Positions 14,451 to 27,339 of a stretch of DNA of 64,000 nucleotides are shown piece by piece. Under the pieces are notes generated by a model, which was not told the origin of the DNA, ran no database searches, and saw nothing but the letters and a program-made list of their open reading frames with translations. The position numbers were made by a program, and so were the translations under genes. The stretch spans positions 82,003,001 to 82,067,000 of the forward strand of contig NC_133167.1 in the NCBI RefSeq assembly GCF_040802235.1, in the 5' to 3' direction. Every line of letters begins with the position of its first letter. The stretch's first letter is position 1. The stretch is from Manis javanica. Lineage: Eukaryota > Chordata > Mammalia > Pholidota > Manidae.

Positions 14451-15930
14451 CCCAAGGCATGGCACCCTGAAGTTAGGGGGGAGGGAGCCCCAGCTCCCAG
14501 CTTCTCCCTGAGGTGTGGCAGGTGTGGACCACACATACAGTACTCCAGCTTTTAAAGCTGCCACGCTAGGGACAGGCTCCAAATCACCAGCAGTGAGAGC
14601 TATGAGGGCTTGTGATCACGATTCCCAAGGCACTGTAACAAAAGAAGCAGTGTCTCTGAAATGGGCACATGTGCACTACCCACACCTATCCCCCTCACCC
14701 GCCACCGTCACCCTCGGTGCAAAACTCCAATCTCCCAGTTTCTTTCCTAGAGGGAGTTTAACTGAACGTTCTCCCAGTTTTTTTCCTGAGGGTCTAGCTT
14801 CTAATCCACCCACGCTTGGGAGCCGCCTGGGAGGCACCTGTGAGCCTGGCCCAACTGGTAGACAACTGCCCCTCCTTCTCCCTGTGGCCCCCTCCAGCAA
14901 CAACTCTGTCACCAGCGTCCCCTGGGAAGAACTTGCTCACACATCTAGCATACCTACTTTAACATCTACCACTAGAGAGATGGGCCCCAATCACCCAGCT
15001 CTGAGAGCCAATGGGGCTTGTACTCCTGAGCCCCACAGCGCTATGGCAATCAAAGGAACAGTTTTCAAACAGACGTGCAAGTACGCCATGCAGCTATATA
15101 CCTGGGCTCAGTACAGAAGGAGGAAAAACACTCGTCTTCCAGTTTCTCCCTAGGAGTTTGCATCCTTTTCCAGCTGCTGCCAGTGGGAAGAGCCTGTAAG
15201 TAGCCTACTTCTAGGTGCTGACTGAGAATCTCCTGTGAGCCTACAGGAGTGAGGGGGCACCTCCTCCACCGCCTTCTAGGGCTCCCTCCAAGAGTAAAAC
15301 CACGTCTCCAGTTTCTCCCTGAAAGAAACTTGTGCGTACACCTGGCGGCCCTCTTTTGGCTGCTGTCTGAGGGTGAGTCCTCCAGTTTCTTAACTGACAG
15401 CCAGTGGGTTTAAGCATCCACAAGTCCCACAGGACCATATTAAACAACAAAAAAGTACTTTTCTAATGAACCACAAGCACTTCCTGCCGCTATGGCCCCC
15501 GGGCCCAATGCAGAGGGAGCAGGCTAAGGGGTCCATTCTCACTGGAAGGGATTTGACTGCATACTTTCCCAGCTGCTGCCTGAGATTCCGGCTTCTAATC
15601 AGCCTGCATGTGAGAGCAGACTGCGATTTCCTTAGGAGCCTGGTAGAGCTGGTGGGCACACCCCCTGCTGTCTTTCCCCCACCCGCAGTAAAGCCAGGTC
15701 TCCAGCTTCTCCCTGGAAGCAGATTGCCCACACATCTTGCACCCCAACTGTTACAGCTGCCACCCTACTGACTCCCAAATTACCTAGCTCCAGTCGCTGA
15801 TGGGGCTTGGCATTCACAAGCCCTCTGGGACCACACAAAATAAAGAAGTGGTTCTACTTGAGTGCACAGCACTTTGAGTGACTCTTCTCTTCGGTTCAGC
15901 ACAGAATGAGTAAGTAAAAACGCCCAGCTC
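14450..15930. repeat. Degenerate tandem array, period about 400 bp
   Basis: A GC-richer block made of diverged copies. An anchor resembling 'aatcacccag..gagagc.atggggcttg' recurs near 14581, 14989, 15386 (degraded) and 15777, spacings of about 408, 397 and 391 bp. Between anchors, 'cagtttctccct'-type blocks recur (14497, 15137, 15309, 15690) and 'cacacatctagcat'-type blocks recur (14938, 15729). The 212-codon frame at 14515-15153 and others here are by-products of repeated stop-poor sequence. The family is not recognised. It could be the multi-unit 5' region of an old LINE or a decayed minisatellite. Confidence 0.55.
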
Positions 15931-18872
15931 CTGTCTGTCCCTGTGATTGACTAGATTGCATAGCCAACATCGTGAATTTTCCACATGTTACGTGAAGGTC
16001 AGGTTGTGTCTCCCACATCCTATCATATAACTTTATTTTTTATAATATTTGCTTTGAGAATGATTTCATAAATCATATCTCAGAATTCTTAATTTAATTG
16101 GTAGTAAGCTGTTTTGTCTTTTTTCTTCTTTTTTTTTTGGTTTTCCAATAGATACCCTCCACTTCTAAGCTCAAGAAATCCCCAGTTACGGGTTTTGACC
16201 CTGTGAGAGTGCTGAACTGCTATTTGCGCTCAAATACATCTTTTCCCTTTTCCAGGCTCTCCCATTTATCACAAGGGCAGGACATCAGAGAACCACATTT
16301 TTGAGAATTCCTTTCTGGTAGAGGTCTCACTACATACTTCCCAAGATGCATGACACAAAGTTTAGAAAGTTGAGAGGAACCAGAAGCTCCTCCTGGTCCA
16401 GCAGCAGGACGTCTGCAATGAGCTTCCATTGACATGGTTTTAGGAACATGAGCTAAGAATTCCACCACAAATTCTCTGCCCAAATGGTGGAGGCTGTTGC
16501 CATTCCTGAATGAAGTATTTGGCACATCTTGAGTGTCTGGAGGATAGAAATGTGAAAGCTGGAGGCAGTTACCCTCATTTTCTCATCTCAGGCTCTGTAG
16601 GGTTTTCTAAGAACCTGAATTCCTATACTTTTTCCTTACTATATACTGACCAATACAAAGGAATTGTCCACTTTGTATTACAGAAGTAGTGTACACAAGT
16701 CCTAATTACCTCTATGCCCTTGCGGACAGGGCTTCAGTACGTGAACTAGCTTTGTCTAGTGCTCCTTCCTGGGAAGCAGAGATGAAGGAGCAGGAGCCAG
16801 CAGGTGATGTGGTACCCAGGCTAAACAATTACTGATGGTTTTCCTAAATAAAAGGCATTGCACTTTTTAAACTTTGTATAACTACTTAAGTTTTGGCCAA
16901 CTTTACAAGTCTTGTGTTCTACTCTATTATTAATTTTATACCTTTCCAATATATATTTTTTTCTTTCTTAAGAAAACAGAAGGCAATTTCTTTTGCTTAC
17001 AACCAAATTTTGCTGCAAAAGGAAACAGAAGTCGTGTCATCAGATCTGTTGTGAATTATGGAATTCCTTAGAAAGCTTTTATCTAGAAAATTGAAATATG
17101 GTGGATGAATCCATATGTGCTTTCAGAAATCACATATGAATATAAGCTTAACTATTTGCCCTGGTTATGTGAAAGGTGGTCTCACTTACCAAAATATAAA
17201 CATCATAGCATCAGTGTTCCTATTTCTCTAGAGAGAGAGAAACTGGGGGTCTTTAGAATCTAGTCTGAGAATATTCTTAAAGGACAATTGGTAAACCTAT
17301 TTTTGGATGACAATAGTACTTGTGTGATTGATTTTAAAGTAAGTTTTCAAAACACTAGAAGATTGATGATGAAATTTGTTATTTAAAACTTCTCTAACTC
17401 CACAATATTACTCGATATTTGCTTTCACCTTTTATTCAGAACCAGTCTATCATTTAATGATAAAATACTTAGTTATCAAAAATCCTTTTCAGAATTTCAT
17501 ATTAACTATTTTTACATCTATTTTTAAAATATGCTATTTATTTCACATTTTCATAAAGAAAAGAAACCTAAGCAATTTCTTTCCATGCTTATTATAAGAC
17601 ATGTAATTTTTAAAATGCTACTTTTTCTTCAAGATTTGGAAACTGTCAAGTGGAATTTTCTGTAACTGTAATAAAATGCCACTTAGAAGATTTTTGCCCC
17701 ATTTCAGAGTGGGACAGAAGAATTCTTAATGAAGTCTACTTTGTATTTACCATATGTCTCCCTTTAAGTGTGACTTTTATTTTTCTCATGATCAATCTAA
17801 TTATTTTCCTTGAACATTTTCTTCAGTTTTTAGCATTTCTGCAGATTACCTTTTGTCTTAATATCTGATTCATTTAATATGTAAACTCTAAATTAGAAAG
17901 TTGTAGCATATTGGCTGTATAGACACTTTAAAAATCTTGTAAATGTTCAGGATATTTTTCTCTTCTTTAAATTCTCAGACATTGAGGTATACACACTGGC
18001 ATTTGTTCATTATTTAGGTGGTTCAACCCCAATAAAGCAAATATGGGACTCTACAGACCCCAGCTTAAAACTCCAGCCCTCTGTCTTCATCTTTTGTATT
18101 GATCATAAATGTTTCTTCTAGACACATTTCTGAAGCAATTTTAAAAGATAATTTTGAAATGTCACACATATTATTTAGTTAATTCTGTTCAATTCCCAGT
18201 TAGTAGAATATCGGTGGTATGTGGATTCACTAGGAACCCATTACTTCAGTCATAATTACCCAATTTGTCCCAGTGACATTTTTTCTTTCATTTCTAGGGT
18301 TTGTTGTTCAATCTATCTCAATTACCTGTCAATTTAAGTTCCAGTATGTCTCACAGATAATTCTTAATTGCCACCTGGAAGATATACTTTTGTCTCTATT
18401 AAACCACACTGAGATGTTGTGAAAGTCTTCCAGATTTATTAATATTTTAAAACATCATTCTCCCTGAGCTGATTATTATACAGAGCTTCTTTTTTTTTAT
18501 ATTACAACAGCAATAGTAAGTTACTGAGAAGCTCACTTGATAGTCTATTGCTTTGCGTGTTACAGCCAATTACTAAGCCATCTATTTCATCATATTTATA
18601 TTAGTCAAAATGAATCTAGTTAAAATTAGTTAAAATGAATCTAATTTTGTCATGCTCATTAACCTTAAGTAACATGAACATACAGTATATACTATAAGAT
18701 TATTTTTGTTATTATTACCATCAGCTAACATATGTCTTTGCTAAATGCATCATGCGTAGTATAACAATAACCTACTGTGTTATGAGCATGAGCTCATTGA
18801 ACTTTACCACAATATCACTAATGAAAACAGGACAGACCGCATTTGCAAATGTGCACACCTAAAATGCTGTTT
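15931..18872. other. Unassigned sequence, including an unrecognised segment at 16180-16900
   Basis: Mostly AT-rich unique-looking DNA. A more balanced segment at about 16180-16900 contains a 101-codon minus-strand frame (16220-16525). A plus-strand AATAAA lies near 16847. Neither resembles a known protein. It may be part of an old retrocopy or repeat. Confidence 0.4.
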
Positions 18873-19530
18873 AGAACCCAAGAATGGACTAACAGGTACC
18901 AAAGGGAAAGGGAGTGGGGAGGATGGGTGGGTAGGGAGGGATTAGGTGGGGGAAGAAGAATGGGGGTATGATTAGCATCCATAATGGGGGGTAGGGGGGG
19001 AGAAAGGGGAGGGCTGTACAACACAGAGAAGACAAGTTGTGATTCTACAACATTTTGCTATGCTGATGGGCAGTGACTGTAAAGGGGTTTGTGGGGGGTA
19101 CCTTGTATAGGGGAGAGCCTAGTAAACATAATATTCTTCATGTAATTGTAGATTAATGATAACAAAAAAAAAGAAAGAAAAGGGGGATTTCTCCCTGATA
19201 GGATAAAACTAACTATAAATCAATGATTAATGCATGCTTTAAATATCCTTAATTTTGATCATTTAAAGGGTGTCAGATGATCAGCTATGGAAGTACATTT
19301 TTCTGATAATATTCCTTTCTCTTAAAAAAAAAAAGCAGTTCCTGTGTGGTGATCTCCAATAAATTCTTCACAATAATATAAAGGGCATATCAAAGTGTGG
19401 GCAACAGGTTTGTTTTTGTTTATACAGAGGATCAAAGCCTAATTTGGCTACCCAGAAAACGAATTAAGATATGATATGAAGAAGAACTTCCAACATCAAC
19501 ATTCTCTGGAAGAGTCATTCCTCTAGATGA

Positions 19531-19989
19531 TCATCAAAAAACTTCAACAAAGATCCTGGCGCTGTTGCAGTTGTAGCTGCATTCATCCCACCTGGACTTG
19601 CCATTGGAATGAAGAAGGAGATATCTAAGCTGGCCTGTGCATACAGTAAAACAACAAATTTGACTGGATCTATACTGTCGGAACTCAACCAAGAATTAGG
19701 AGAAGTGCAAGTTGCGGTGCTCCAAAATCTTGTGACTACAGACTATCTACTGTTAAAAGAACATATGGGATGTGAACAGTTCCCAGGAATGTGTTGTTTT
19801 AATTTGTCTGATTTTTCTCAAACTATTCAAATTCAGTTAGACAATATCCATCATATCATTGATAAGTTTTCACAAATGCTTAGGGTGCCTAACTGGTTTT
19901 CTTGGTTTCACTGGAGATGGCTGGTAATTGTATGTCTGCTTTGGTTATGTAGCTGTATTCCTATTATGTTATGTGTGTGCGTAATTTAA
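19531..19989 (+). pseudogene. env: Retroviral Env transmembrane-subunit fragment (copy 1)
   Basis: An open stretch of 153 codons follows an in-frame stop at 19528-19530. The first ATG is at 19609, giving 126 residues. Before the ATG, the frame holds a small hydrophobic Ala/Val/Gly-rich segment like a fusion peptide. After it come a heptad-like helical region (about residues 18-50), a CX6CC motif (C55, C62, C63), a second helical region with I/L/V spacing (about 75-95), and a Trp-rich hydrophobic anchor (about 102-126). This is the layout of gammaretrovirus-type (also type D) TM subunits, which drive membrane fusion. No surface subunit precedes it, so this is a fragment. It is part of the L1 chimera's 3' extension and has no evident promoter of its own. 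Confidence 0.8.
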
Positions 19990-20273
19990 TTAGCAGTTTA
20001 AAACCTGTACATGCAATAATCAATCTTCCCATGTTTTCTTCTGTCTGCTACTTCTATAGCCTTTCTTCTTCCTTCCTAATTACAACCCTTAAGTAGAATT
20101 CGTACCTCATATCGAAATTACCAGGTATCATCATTCTTCCAAGTGGTAAAGATACCTCAAGACAAATGCTGGGCATAAAAGCCACAGGGTGTAAATCCGC
20201 AAAGAAGTAAAAAGCTAACCTTTTCAAACAATATTGCTTCTCTCTCACTTACCAACTTTACATTTCCCTGTAT

Positions 20274-20360
20274 GGCCCCGGAAGATGACTGGTTAGCCAT
20301 AGACGGGTAAGATTCCTCAAAGGAGGAACAACCTAAGACAGGCACAGTCGCAGGGGGGCC
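20274..20360 (+). promoter_or_regulatory. CTE-like RNA export hairpin (copy 1)
   Basis: The motif ACGGGTAAGA (20303-20312) faces ACCTAAGACAGG (20331-20342) across a perfect 6-bp stem, TTCCTC/GAGGAA, with a 4-base loop. Further pairing is GACTG (20287-20291) with CAGTC (20345-20349), and GGCCCC (20274-20279) with GGGGCC (20355-20360). These two internal-loop sequences are those known from the constitutive transport element of type D retroviruses, which binds host NXF1/TAP to export unspliced RNA. Here there is one loop pair, where the type D element has two. Export activity is inferred. Confidence 0.75.
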
Positions 20361-20618
20361 ATCAGGTGACAAATTGGGGATCAACAGAGGTGAGGCTTAG
20401 AACCTCACCCCCCCCTGTTTTGAGAGAAATCTTCTGCATCCTTGGATGTTTTGTTGCCCTTGTCTAGCTTGAATTAATACTTAGTCTATAGGCACACACC
20501 TGATCATATATATTTGCCCTCTTACAGCACTAAACTGTTTTCTACCTTTATCTTGCATCTACCTACCACTTCAGCATTTTATTAAAAAAAAATAATAATA
20601 ATAATAATAAGGGAGAAA

Positions 20619-20940
20619 TGTGGGATCACATATAAACTAAGTATAAAACTCAAACGAATATTCATATTTGACCTGATTGTTTATAGTTCATAATGCGTGA
20701 TCAAAACCGAAAGTTTCTGTGATGACTGCCCTTGTACTGTTCACCATGTAAGAACTTATTCACTATGTAAGAATTTGTTCACCGTATAAGAACTTGTTCG
20801 TTATGCTTCAGAAGATTGGAGACTGACGAGAATTAGGCTTGAGATGGATTAATGATTGTGCATTGAGCATTGACTCCCCTATACAGAATTTTATTGTTGT
20901 TAACAACCATTAGATCAATAAATATGAGAGATGCCCTCTC
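20619..20940 (+). mobile_element. LTR U3-R portion carried at the 3' end of the L1 chimera (copy 1)
   Basis: Preceded by a purine tract (aagggagaaa, 20609-20618) and beginning TGTGGGATCA, as a 3' LTR should. It contains three imperfect direct repeats of a 'ttcaccatgtaagaacttg' type unit (about 20740-20800) and AATAAA at 20917-20922. It stops at 'gatgccctctc', where the A-tail begins. No U5 follows. This is the structure of the polyadenylated 3' end of a retroviral mRNA. Confidence 0.75.
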
Positions 20941-20949
20941 AAAAAAAAA

Positions 20950-22427
20950 TTGATTGCTTCAAACTGAATCAATAATTTTCTAACTATACTGGATGTTTAT
21001 CAGAAATAAACAGGAGGAAATAAACTACGCATCTTTCTTCTACTCCATAAATGTGTTCTTACTAATTGGTAGGTGCCTTGCCCTCCTGAAACATTACTGA
21101 TTCTTACAGAAAATTCTTGATCTAAACACAATGCAACTTATTTGCTGAAAACATGTCTTTGTGCTGAAAAAAACAATGTACTCAGGAAAAAAGTATCTTT
21201 TAGTCTAATGCAAAGTAGTTGACATGAAGAAAAAGAAGGAACAAGAAAAAATAAGGAATTATAGATAGTAAATACATATTTCATTTTCTCCTCTGCCTGC
21301 TGGGGAACTGGAATGAAGAATGGGTCAGATCATTTCCTCCAGGTGCTAATGATTGGTTAGACAGTCCTGTTAGGATTTTATCCGTGACCAGTTTCAGTAT
21401 TTTGCCAAAGGGTTGGTTTTAGAATTCTTTCTGCAAGAACGTGCTAATGCCAGAGCCAGTCCATCCCCCAAAGATCTGAATGAAAGATTCAAGTCATAGA
21501 CCAATTGGAAGGTATGTAGAACCAGAATTGAATGGGAGGACTGGAAAGAGGAATTGCTCATGTAAAGGTTTCTGAGAGAGCTCAAGAGGCTCAAAGCTCT
21601 TTACACATTTCTACCACTTGTGTGGCAAGCCCAAGACATTGAAGGTGACCCATTCATGTAGGACAGATGTTTCCCATAGGGTGTTCTGAGAAAGCACTAA
21701 TTCCTCAGAATATACTAAGAAGAAAGGTGGACACTGCATTTCTTAATGCCACAATGTAGAATAATTTAAATTAGCATTCTGGCTCCTATGTTATTATAAC
21801 TGGAAACTTAAATATTTATTATTTGAAACTATATCATTTATATATGCAAGAAACTGTATAAGTCTCTGTGACGGCTCCTTGGTATTTTAGCATTTTTAAT
21901 CTTATTTCACATTTAGTAAGTTTCTTGCAATAGCCCTGTATAACCAGAACTAGTAAATTATTGTGACTTTCTTAGATTCCTTTTCATCAAAAATGATTTT
22001 TAAAATTTTATTAGAAAGAAATATCATGAGCTCCTGACTGTTCACTCTCCAATATCCATTGCAGTCACATAATCCCATTCCTTTTGGCCTTAAATCCCAA
22101 TTATGATGGATGAAGTGTAAAGAAAGTCTGAGTAATCCAGGGAATGTTCCCTCATGCTTAGAATGATATGGAAAGAGACAGTTGCTCCTTTTTCTTTGGA
22201 TAATCTCATTTCTGTATGGGATATCAGGCTAAGCTGTTGATTTGCAACAACAAGGGTAAAATCCCAGACCCTTCACTGATGAAGACTGACTGTGGAAGAG
22301 TATGGGAAGGTAATCAAGAAGAAAAGCACAAGGGAGAACATAATAAGCAGGAGGGGCAAAGGGCCCTTGGAGACAGCAGAGAAGGTCTGGAAACAGATTG
22401 ACAAATTCTGACCATTAGAGAGGAAGG
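20950..22427. other. Unassigned intergenic sequence
   Basis: Nothing recognised. Short open frames only. Confidence 0.45.
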
Positions 22428-23044
22428 ATGTGGTAGGAAGAATTTTAATGGAAGGGTGTGTCCCAATGATCCATGCTCTTGTACAATCCCCTCCCCCTGA
22501 GTGTGGGTGTGACCTGTGAATAGGAAGGGGCATTACTCTTATGATGGGGTTGAATTATGGCAAAGATGAAAGAATTTCACAGATGTAATTAAGGTACCCC
22601 ATCAGTTGATTTTGCATTAAAGCAAAGAGAAATTTTCCTGGGTGGGTTTGATGTAATTAGGTGAGTCCTTTAAAAGGAGGTCTAGAAGCAAAAAGAAGCT
22701 ACAGAGACACCCTTCTGTTGATCTTAAAGAAGAAACGTGCCATGTTATGGAATTGGGCATATGGCAAGGAATGGTAGATGGATTCAAACAGGCAGGGACC
22801 TCAGTCCTGTAACAGGGAAAGAAACCTTAATTCTGTCAAGAAACAACCAATGAGTTTGGAAGAGAGTTTGAGTTTCAGATGATTCAGCCCCAGTCGACAC
22901 CTTAACTGAAGCCTTGTGAGACCCTGGGCAAATGACTGAGTCCTACATGGACTCTTGATCCACAGAAATTGAGATAATAAATTTTAGTGCTTTAATCTGT
23001 TAAATTTGTGTTAAATTGTTATTCAGCTATAGAAAACTAATACA
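22428..23044 (+). mobile_element. MLT1-like (ERVL-MaLR) solo LTR
   Basis: Begins 'tgtggtaggaagaattttaa'. It contains the 'gattttgcattaaagc' and 'gtcgacaccttaactgaagc' blocks. It ends 'gagataataaattttagtgc' then 'agctatagaaaactaatac', the diagnostic order of MLT1-type LTRs in sense orientation. Old and diverged. Confidence 0.65.
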
Positions 23045-23494
23045 AAGGAAAGAAAAAAAAGGATACTGAGATATACTAATTTTTCTTTTAACTTCTTCTT
23101 AGAATATCAGATCATGCCCAAGAAGGCAAAGAGAAAGATGGCAGGTAAAAGATGAGTGGATAATGAAAAGAGTTTAAAATGGTCCTGTGATAAATTCAGT
23201 GAGTCCAGACAGCCTGAATGTGCTTGTGTTTTTGTGATATCGTATACCACTGCTGAAAAGAAAATCGTATCATAGACTCCATTCTACATTTTGTGCTCAT
23301 GAGTCATTCGCAAACTCTTGCTTGCAAACATCCTGTATTGCAGTTCACATATTGCAGACATCCCATCGGTAGCCGAGGTTTTCATTCTCTTCCAATATTT
23401 AGGCAACATTCAGTTCTCCCTCACTTTTCCCAAATACAGATCTAACTTCACAAATGCTTACACAAGAGTGTGTGGTTTTTGCGGGAGATGGGGA
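23045..23494. other. Unassigned sequence between MLT1-like LTR and L1
   Basis: No feature recognised. A/T-rich with an A-run near 23050. Confidence 0.45.
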
Positions 23495-25378
23495 AGCCTA
23501 ACAAGGAAGTGAAAGTCCTATACTCTGAAAACTACAAGACACTCATGAGAGAAATAGAAGATACCAATAAATGGAAACACATCCCATGCTCATGGATAGG
23601 GAGAATTAATATTGTCAAAATGGACATCCTGCCTAAAGCAATCTATAGATTCAGTGCAATTCCTGTCAGAATACCAACAGCATTCTTCAATGAACTAGAG
23701 AAAATTGTTCTAAAATTCATTTGAAACCACAAAAGACCCCGAATATCCAAAGCAATCCTGAGAAGAAAGAATAAAGATGGGGGGATTATGCTCCCCAACT
23801 TCAAGCTCTACTACAAAACCATAGTAATCAGGACAATTTGGTACTGGCACAAGAACAGACCTATAGACTAATGGAACAGACTAGAGAGCCCTAATATAAA
23901 CTCAACCATATATGGTCAATTAATATATGGTAAAGGAGCCATGGGCCTACAATGGGGAAATGACAGCCTCTTCAACAGCTGGTGTTGACAAAACTGGACA
24001 GCTACATGCAAGAGAATGAAACTGGATTATTGTTTAACCCTGTACACAAAAGTAAACTCAAAATGGATAAAAAACCTGAATGTAAGTCATGAAACCATAA
24101 AACTCTTAGAAGAAGACAACATAGGCAAACATCTCCTGAATATAAGCATGAACCAATTCTTCCTGAATGCATCTCCTCGAGCAAGGGAAACAAAAGCAAA
24201 AATGAACACATAGGACTACATCAAACAAAAAAGTTTCTGTATGGCAAAGGACACCATCAACAGAACAAAAAGGCATCCTACAGTATGGGAGAGTGTATTT
24301 GTAAATGACATATCTGACAAGGGGTAAACATCCAAAATATATAAAGAACTTACACACCTCAACACCCAAAAAGCAAATAACCCAATTAACAAATGGGCAG
24401 AGGATATGAAGAGACAATTCTCCAAAGAAGAAATTCAGATGGCCAACAGATACATGAAAAGATGCTCCACATCACTAATCATCAGGGAAATGCAAATTAA
24501 AACCAGAATGGATATCACCTCACACCAATAAGGATGGCCAGCATTGAAAAGACTAAGAAAAACAAATGCTGGTGAGGATGAGGAGAAAGGGGAGCCCTCC
24601 TACACTGCTGGTGGGAATGTAAGCTAGTTCAACCATTGTGGAAAGCAACATGGAGGTTCCTCAAGAAACTAAAAACAGAAATACCATTTGACCCGGGAAT
24701 CCCACTCCTTGGAATTTTCCCAAAGAATACAACTTCTGAGATCCAAAAAGACATATGCACCCCTATGTTTATTGCAGCACTATTTACAATAGCCAAGATA
24801 CGAAAGCAACCTAAGTGGCCATCAGCAGATCAATGGATAAAGAAGAGGTGATACATATACACGATGGAATACTATTCAGCCATAAGAAAGAAACAAATCC
24901 TACCATTTGCAAAAACATGGATGGAGCTGGAGGATATTATGCTCAGTGAAATAAGCCAGGTGGAGAAAGACAAGTGCCAAATGATTTCCCTCATTTGTGG
25001 AGTATAACAACGAAGCAAACTGAAGCAACAAAATAGAAGCCGACTCACAGACTCCAAGAAGGGACTAGAGGTTACCAAAGGGGAGGAGTATGGGAGGGTG
25101 GGTGGGGAGGGAGGGAGAAGGGGATTGAGGGGTATTATGTTTAGTACACATGGTGTTGGGGATCATGGGAAAACAGTGTAGCACAGGGAAGGCAAACAGT
25201 GAATCTGTGGCATCTTACTACACTGATGGACAGTGACTGCATGGGTGGCGACTTGATAATATGGGTAAATGTAGTAACCACATTGTTTTTTCATGTGAGA
25301 CCTTCATAAGAGCATATATCAATAATACCTTAATAAAAATCAATCAATCAATCAATCAATTAATTAATTAATTAATAT
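23495..25378 (+). mobile_element. 5'-truncated L1 (ORF2 C-terminus and canonical 3' UTR)
   Basis: Starts in ORF2 at codons equivalent to 'LTKEVK.LYSENYK' of the young L1. It runs through the C-terminal region and the zinc-knuckle area (degraded) to the ORF2 end near 25000. The 3' UTR has a G-rich tract (25078-25140) and ends with 'ataccttaataaaaatcaat' and (AATC)n/(AATT)n. ORF2 is broken by several stops and shifts. This is the ordinary L1 3' end and carries no retroviral extension, a useful contrast with the chimeric copies. Confidence 0.85.
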
Positions 25379-27335
25379 TCCTTGGGGCCCTCAGTAATTT
25401 TTGAGAATAAAGAAGTTCTAAAACCAAAAAGAAAAAAATTTTTGATTATTTATAACATTATGGCATGAAAAAGTAAATATTAATTACATATATGCAGCTC
25501 ATCGTTTGGTGTTTGGATCTCTAAGTGAATCTTCTAAAAATTGGTTACTTTTCCTCTTAAAACAAAAAAAGAAGTTGAACAATATTTTTAATTTGCTTTT
25601 AAATGACAGTTTTTCCCCAGAATAGTAATTATTCATAATCAGCATCTATTTAAATATCATGGCAACAGCACTAATGCTTTTGATTTTTCTGAATGCCTAT
25701 GTTTTCTCCAAAAGTAAACTTTCCACTTTAATGTTATTCTTTTTTCAAAAGAAAATACAGCTTTCTGACAAACAGAAAAAAACACCATTTTTTATGCCAT
25801 TGAATTGATTAAGTAAGTATTTACATTTTTCCAAAAGTTGTTTACTTGTTTTTACCATGGCTAAACTTTAGGAACTCTAATATGAGGAATGTGCCCATTT
25901 TAGAAAAATGGCTACAAAACATGGGATCTTTTGTTTGAATGTCTTCTTAGTAGCAATATATCATACAGAAAAAAATGGGGTAATCAAAATTAGACAAAAA
26001 TTTGAAACCTATAGCAGAAAATATTTAAAAATATGAAATTGCTTGATTTCAATGTAAATCACACAAAATGAAAGTATGACTTTCATACTTTAAGGAGTTA
26101 CGGTGAATCAGCGTGGTTCCATGAGAGGTTTTTCTTTTTGTTTTCAACTTTTCATCACTAAAAAAACAGGAATACCTAATAAATATTGTGCTAACTGGTT
26201 TTGTAATTCAAAAACATTTGACCTAAATCCTATCCCACATGTAGCTGGAATGCTGAAATTTGGTTTTAATTTCTCCAAAAACTTGATTGCAGCTTTACAT
26301 GTTTTCTGGTTTCAAAGTCCAGTGCCTTATGTGTTTGTTCCACATAGTCTTTTTCTTTGCATTCTGTCACCAGGACTACCAATCAATTATTGACTATGTT
26401 TATTTGACTACTGAGAAATGGTCAAGTAAGTAAAAATGCTTTCAGGGGAGAGCAGAGTTAGGGCATTCATTCACAGCAGGGAACTGACCTCCTGGGGGAG
26501 CTCCACACTGGGGAGGCCTCTGCTTATTACCTGGAGCAGAGGACGCCCAAACAGACTGCATTTTTTTCTTTCTTCATCTCTTTTATACTTCTCTTTCCCC
26601 TTCTCTCCAGTTCCTTCATTTTTCTCAAAGACGTAACCGAAATATTTTGACCTCCTTTTCTTCCCCTTAACAAGAAGTAATTTCCACTCAGTTCTTTCAT
26701 TATTTCAAAAGCTTTAATAATTTTTGTACATACCTTTGAACATGAAGTTGAAAGCTGTGTGATATTAGTTGTATTTGTTCAAGTGAAGTGTCTGTGTATA
26801 AAATTCTCTGTTTGGAAAGAAGTTATTATCCTAAGTGTAGAATGATGAATTACTTTAAAAGGCTTTTAAAATGTGTACATTTATGGAGTAGTCATGAATC
26901 AAATTAAGCCAATAATCGAACTATTAAAATATCATTTAATATTGAATGCATGGGAATTATTTTAGGAAAGGATTTATGCACTGTTAAGTACTAAATTTCA
27001 ATCTCCCCCCAATTCAGATGATGCAGATGTGTATTTCAACTTAGATTTAGTCCTTCTTCTTTTGATTACTTATGCATAATTAGGAACAAAAATCTTAAAT
27101 CAACATTTTCTGATATTTATTAAAAACATTCTTCTGTGTAACCAAAATCTGTGAGTTGGAGAATACTTTCAACACCCCAGAAAGTTTCTTCATCTGGGAT
27201 GGTCAAAACCCTCCTATATTCTCTGCAGAGGCAACTGATGGTCTGTTTTCCAACAATAAATTAATTATGCCTATGCTAAAGCACCCTATAAGTACCATAC
27301 GCAATTTATATTGTTTTGTAATGATTTTGGATCAA
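25379..27335. other. Unassigned AT-rich intergenic sequence
   Basis: No gene or repeat recognised. Confidence 0.45.
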
Positions 27336-27339
27336 TCCA

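Larger units (their letters stand above)
18873..20949 (+). mobile_element. L1-retrovirus chimeric element, copy 1, 5' truncated
   Basis: Starts at 'agaacccaagaatggactaa', matching the 3' UTR of the young L1. It runs in order: L1 3' UTR with G-rich tract (18873-19162), A/GAAA tract (19163-19181), an unidentified segment (19182-19323), second A-tract (19324-19335), a linker, env transmembrane fragment (19531-19989), env 3' region with a CTE-like hairpin (20274-20360), polypurine tract, LTR U3-R (20619-20940) and terminal poly(A). Segment order and junctions equal those of the full-length copy at 45.0-52.7 kb. The terminal A run (20941-20949) lies 19 bases after AATAAA (20917-20922). I could not identify a clear target-site duplication. 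Confidence 0.85.

Noticed and set aside
14515..15153. 212-codon plus-strand frame
   Set aside because: It lies wholly in a degenerate tandem array. Low-complexity Ser/Pro/Thr content and no recognisable domain.
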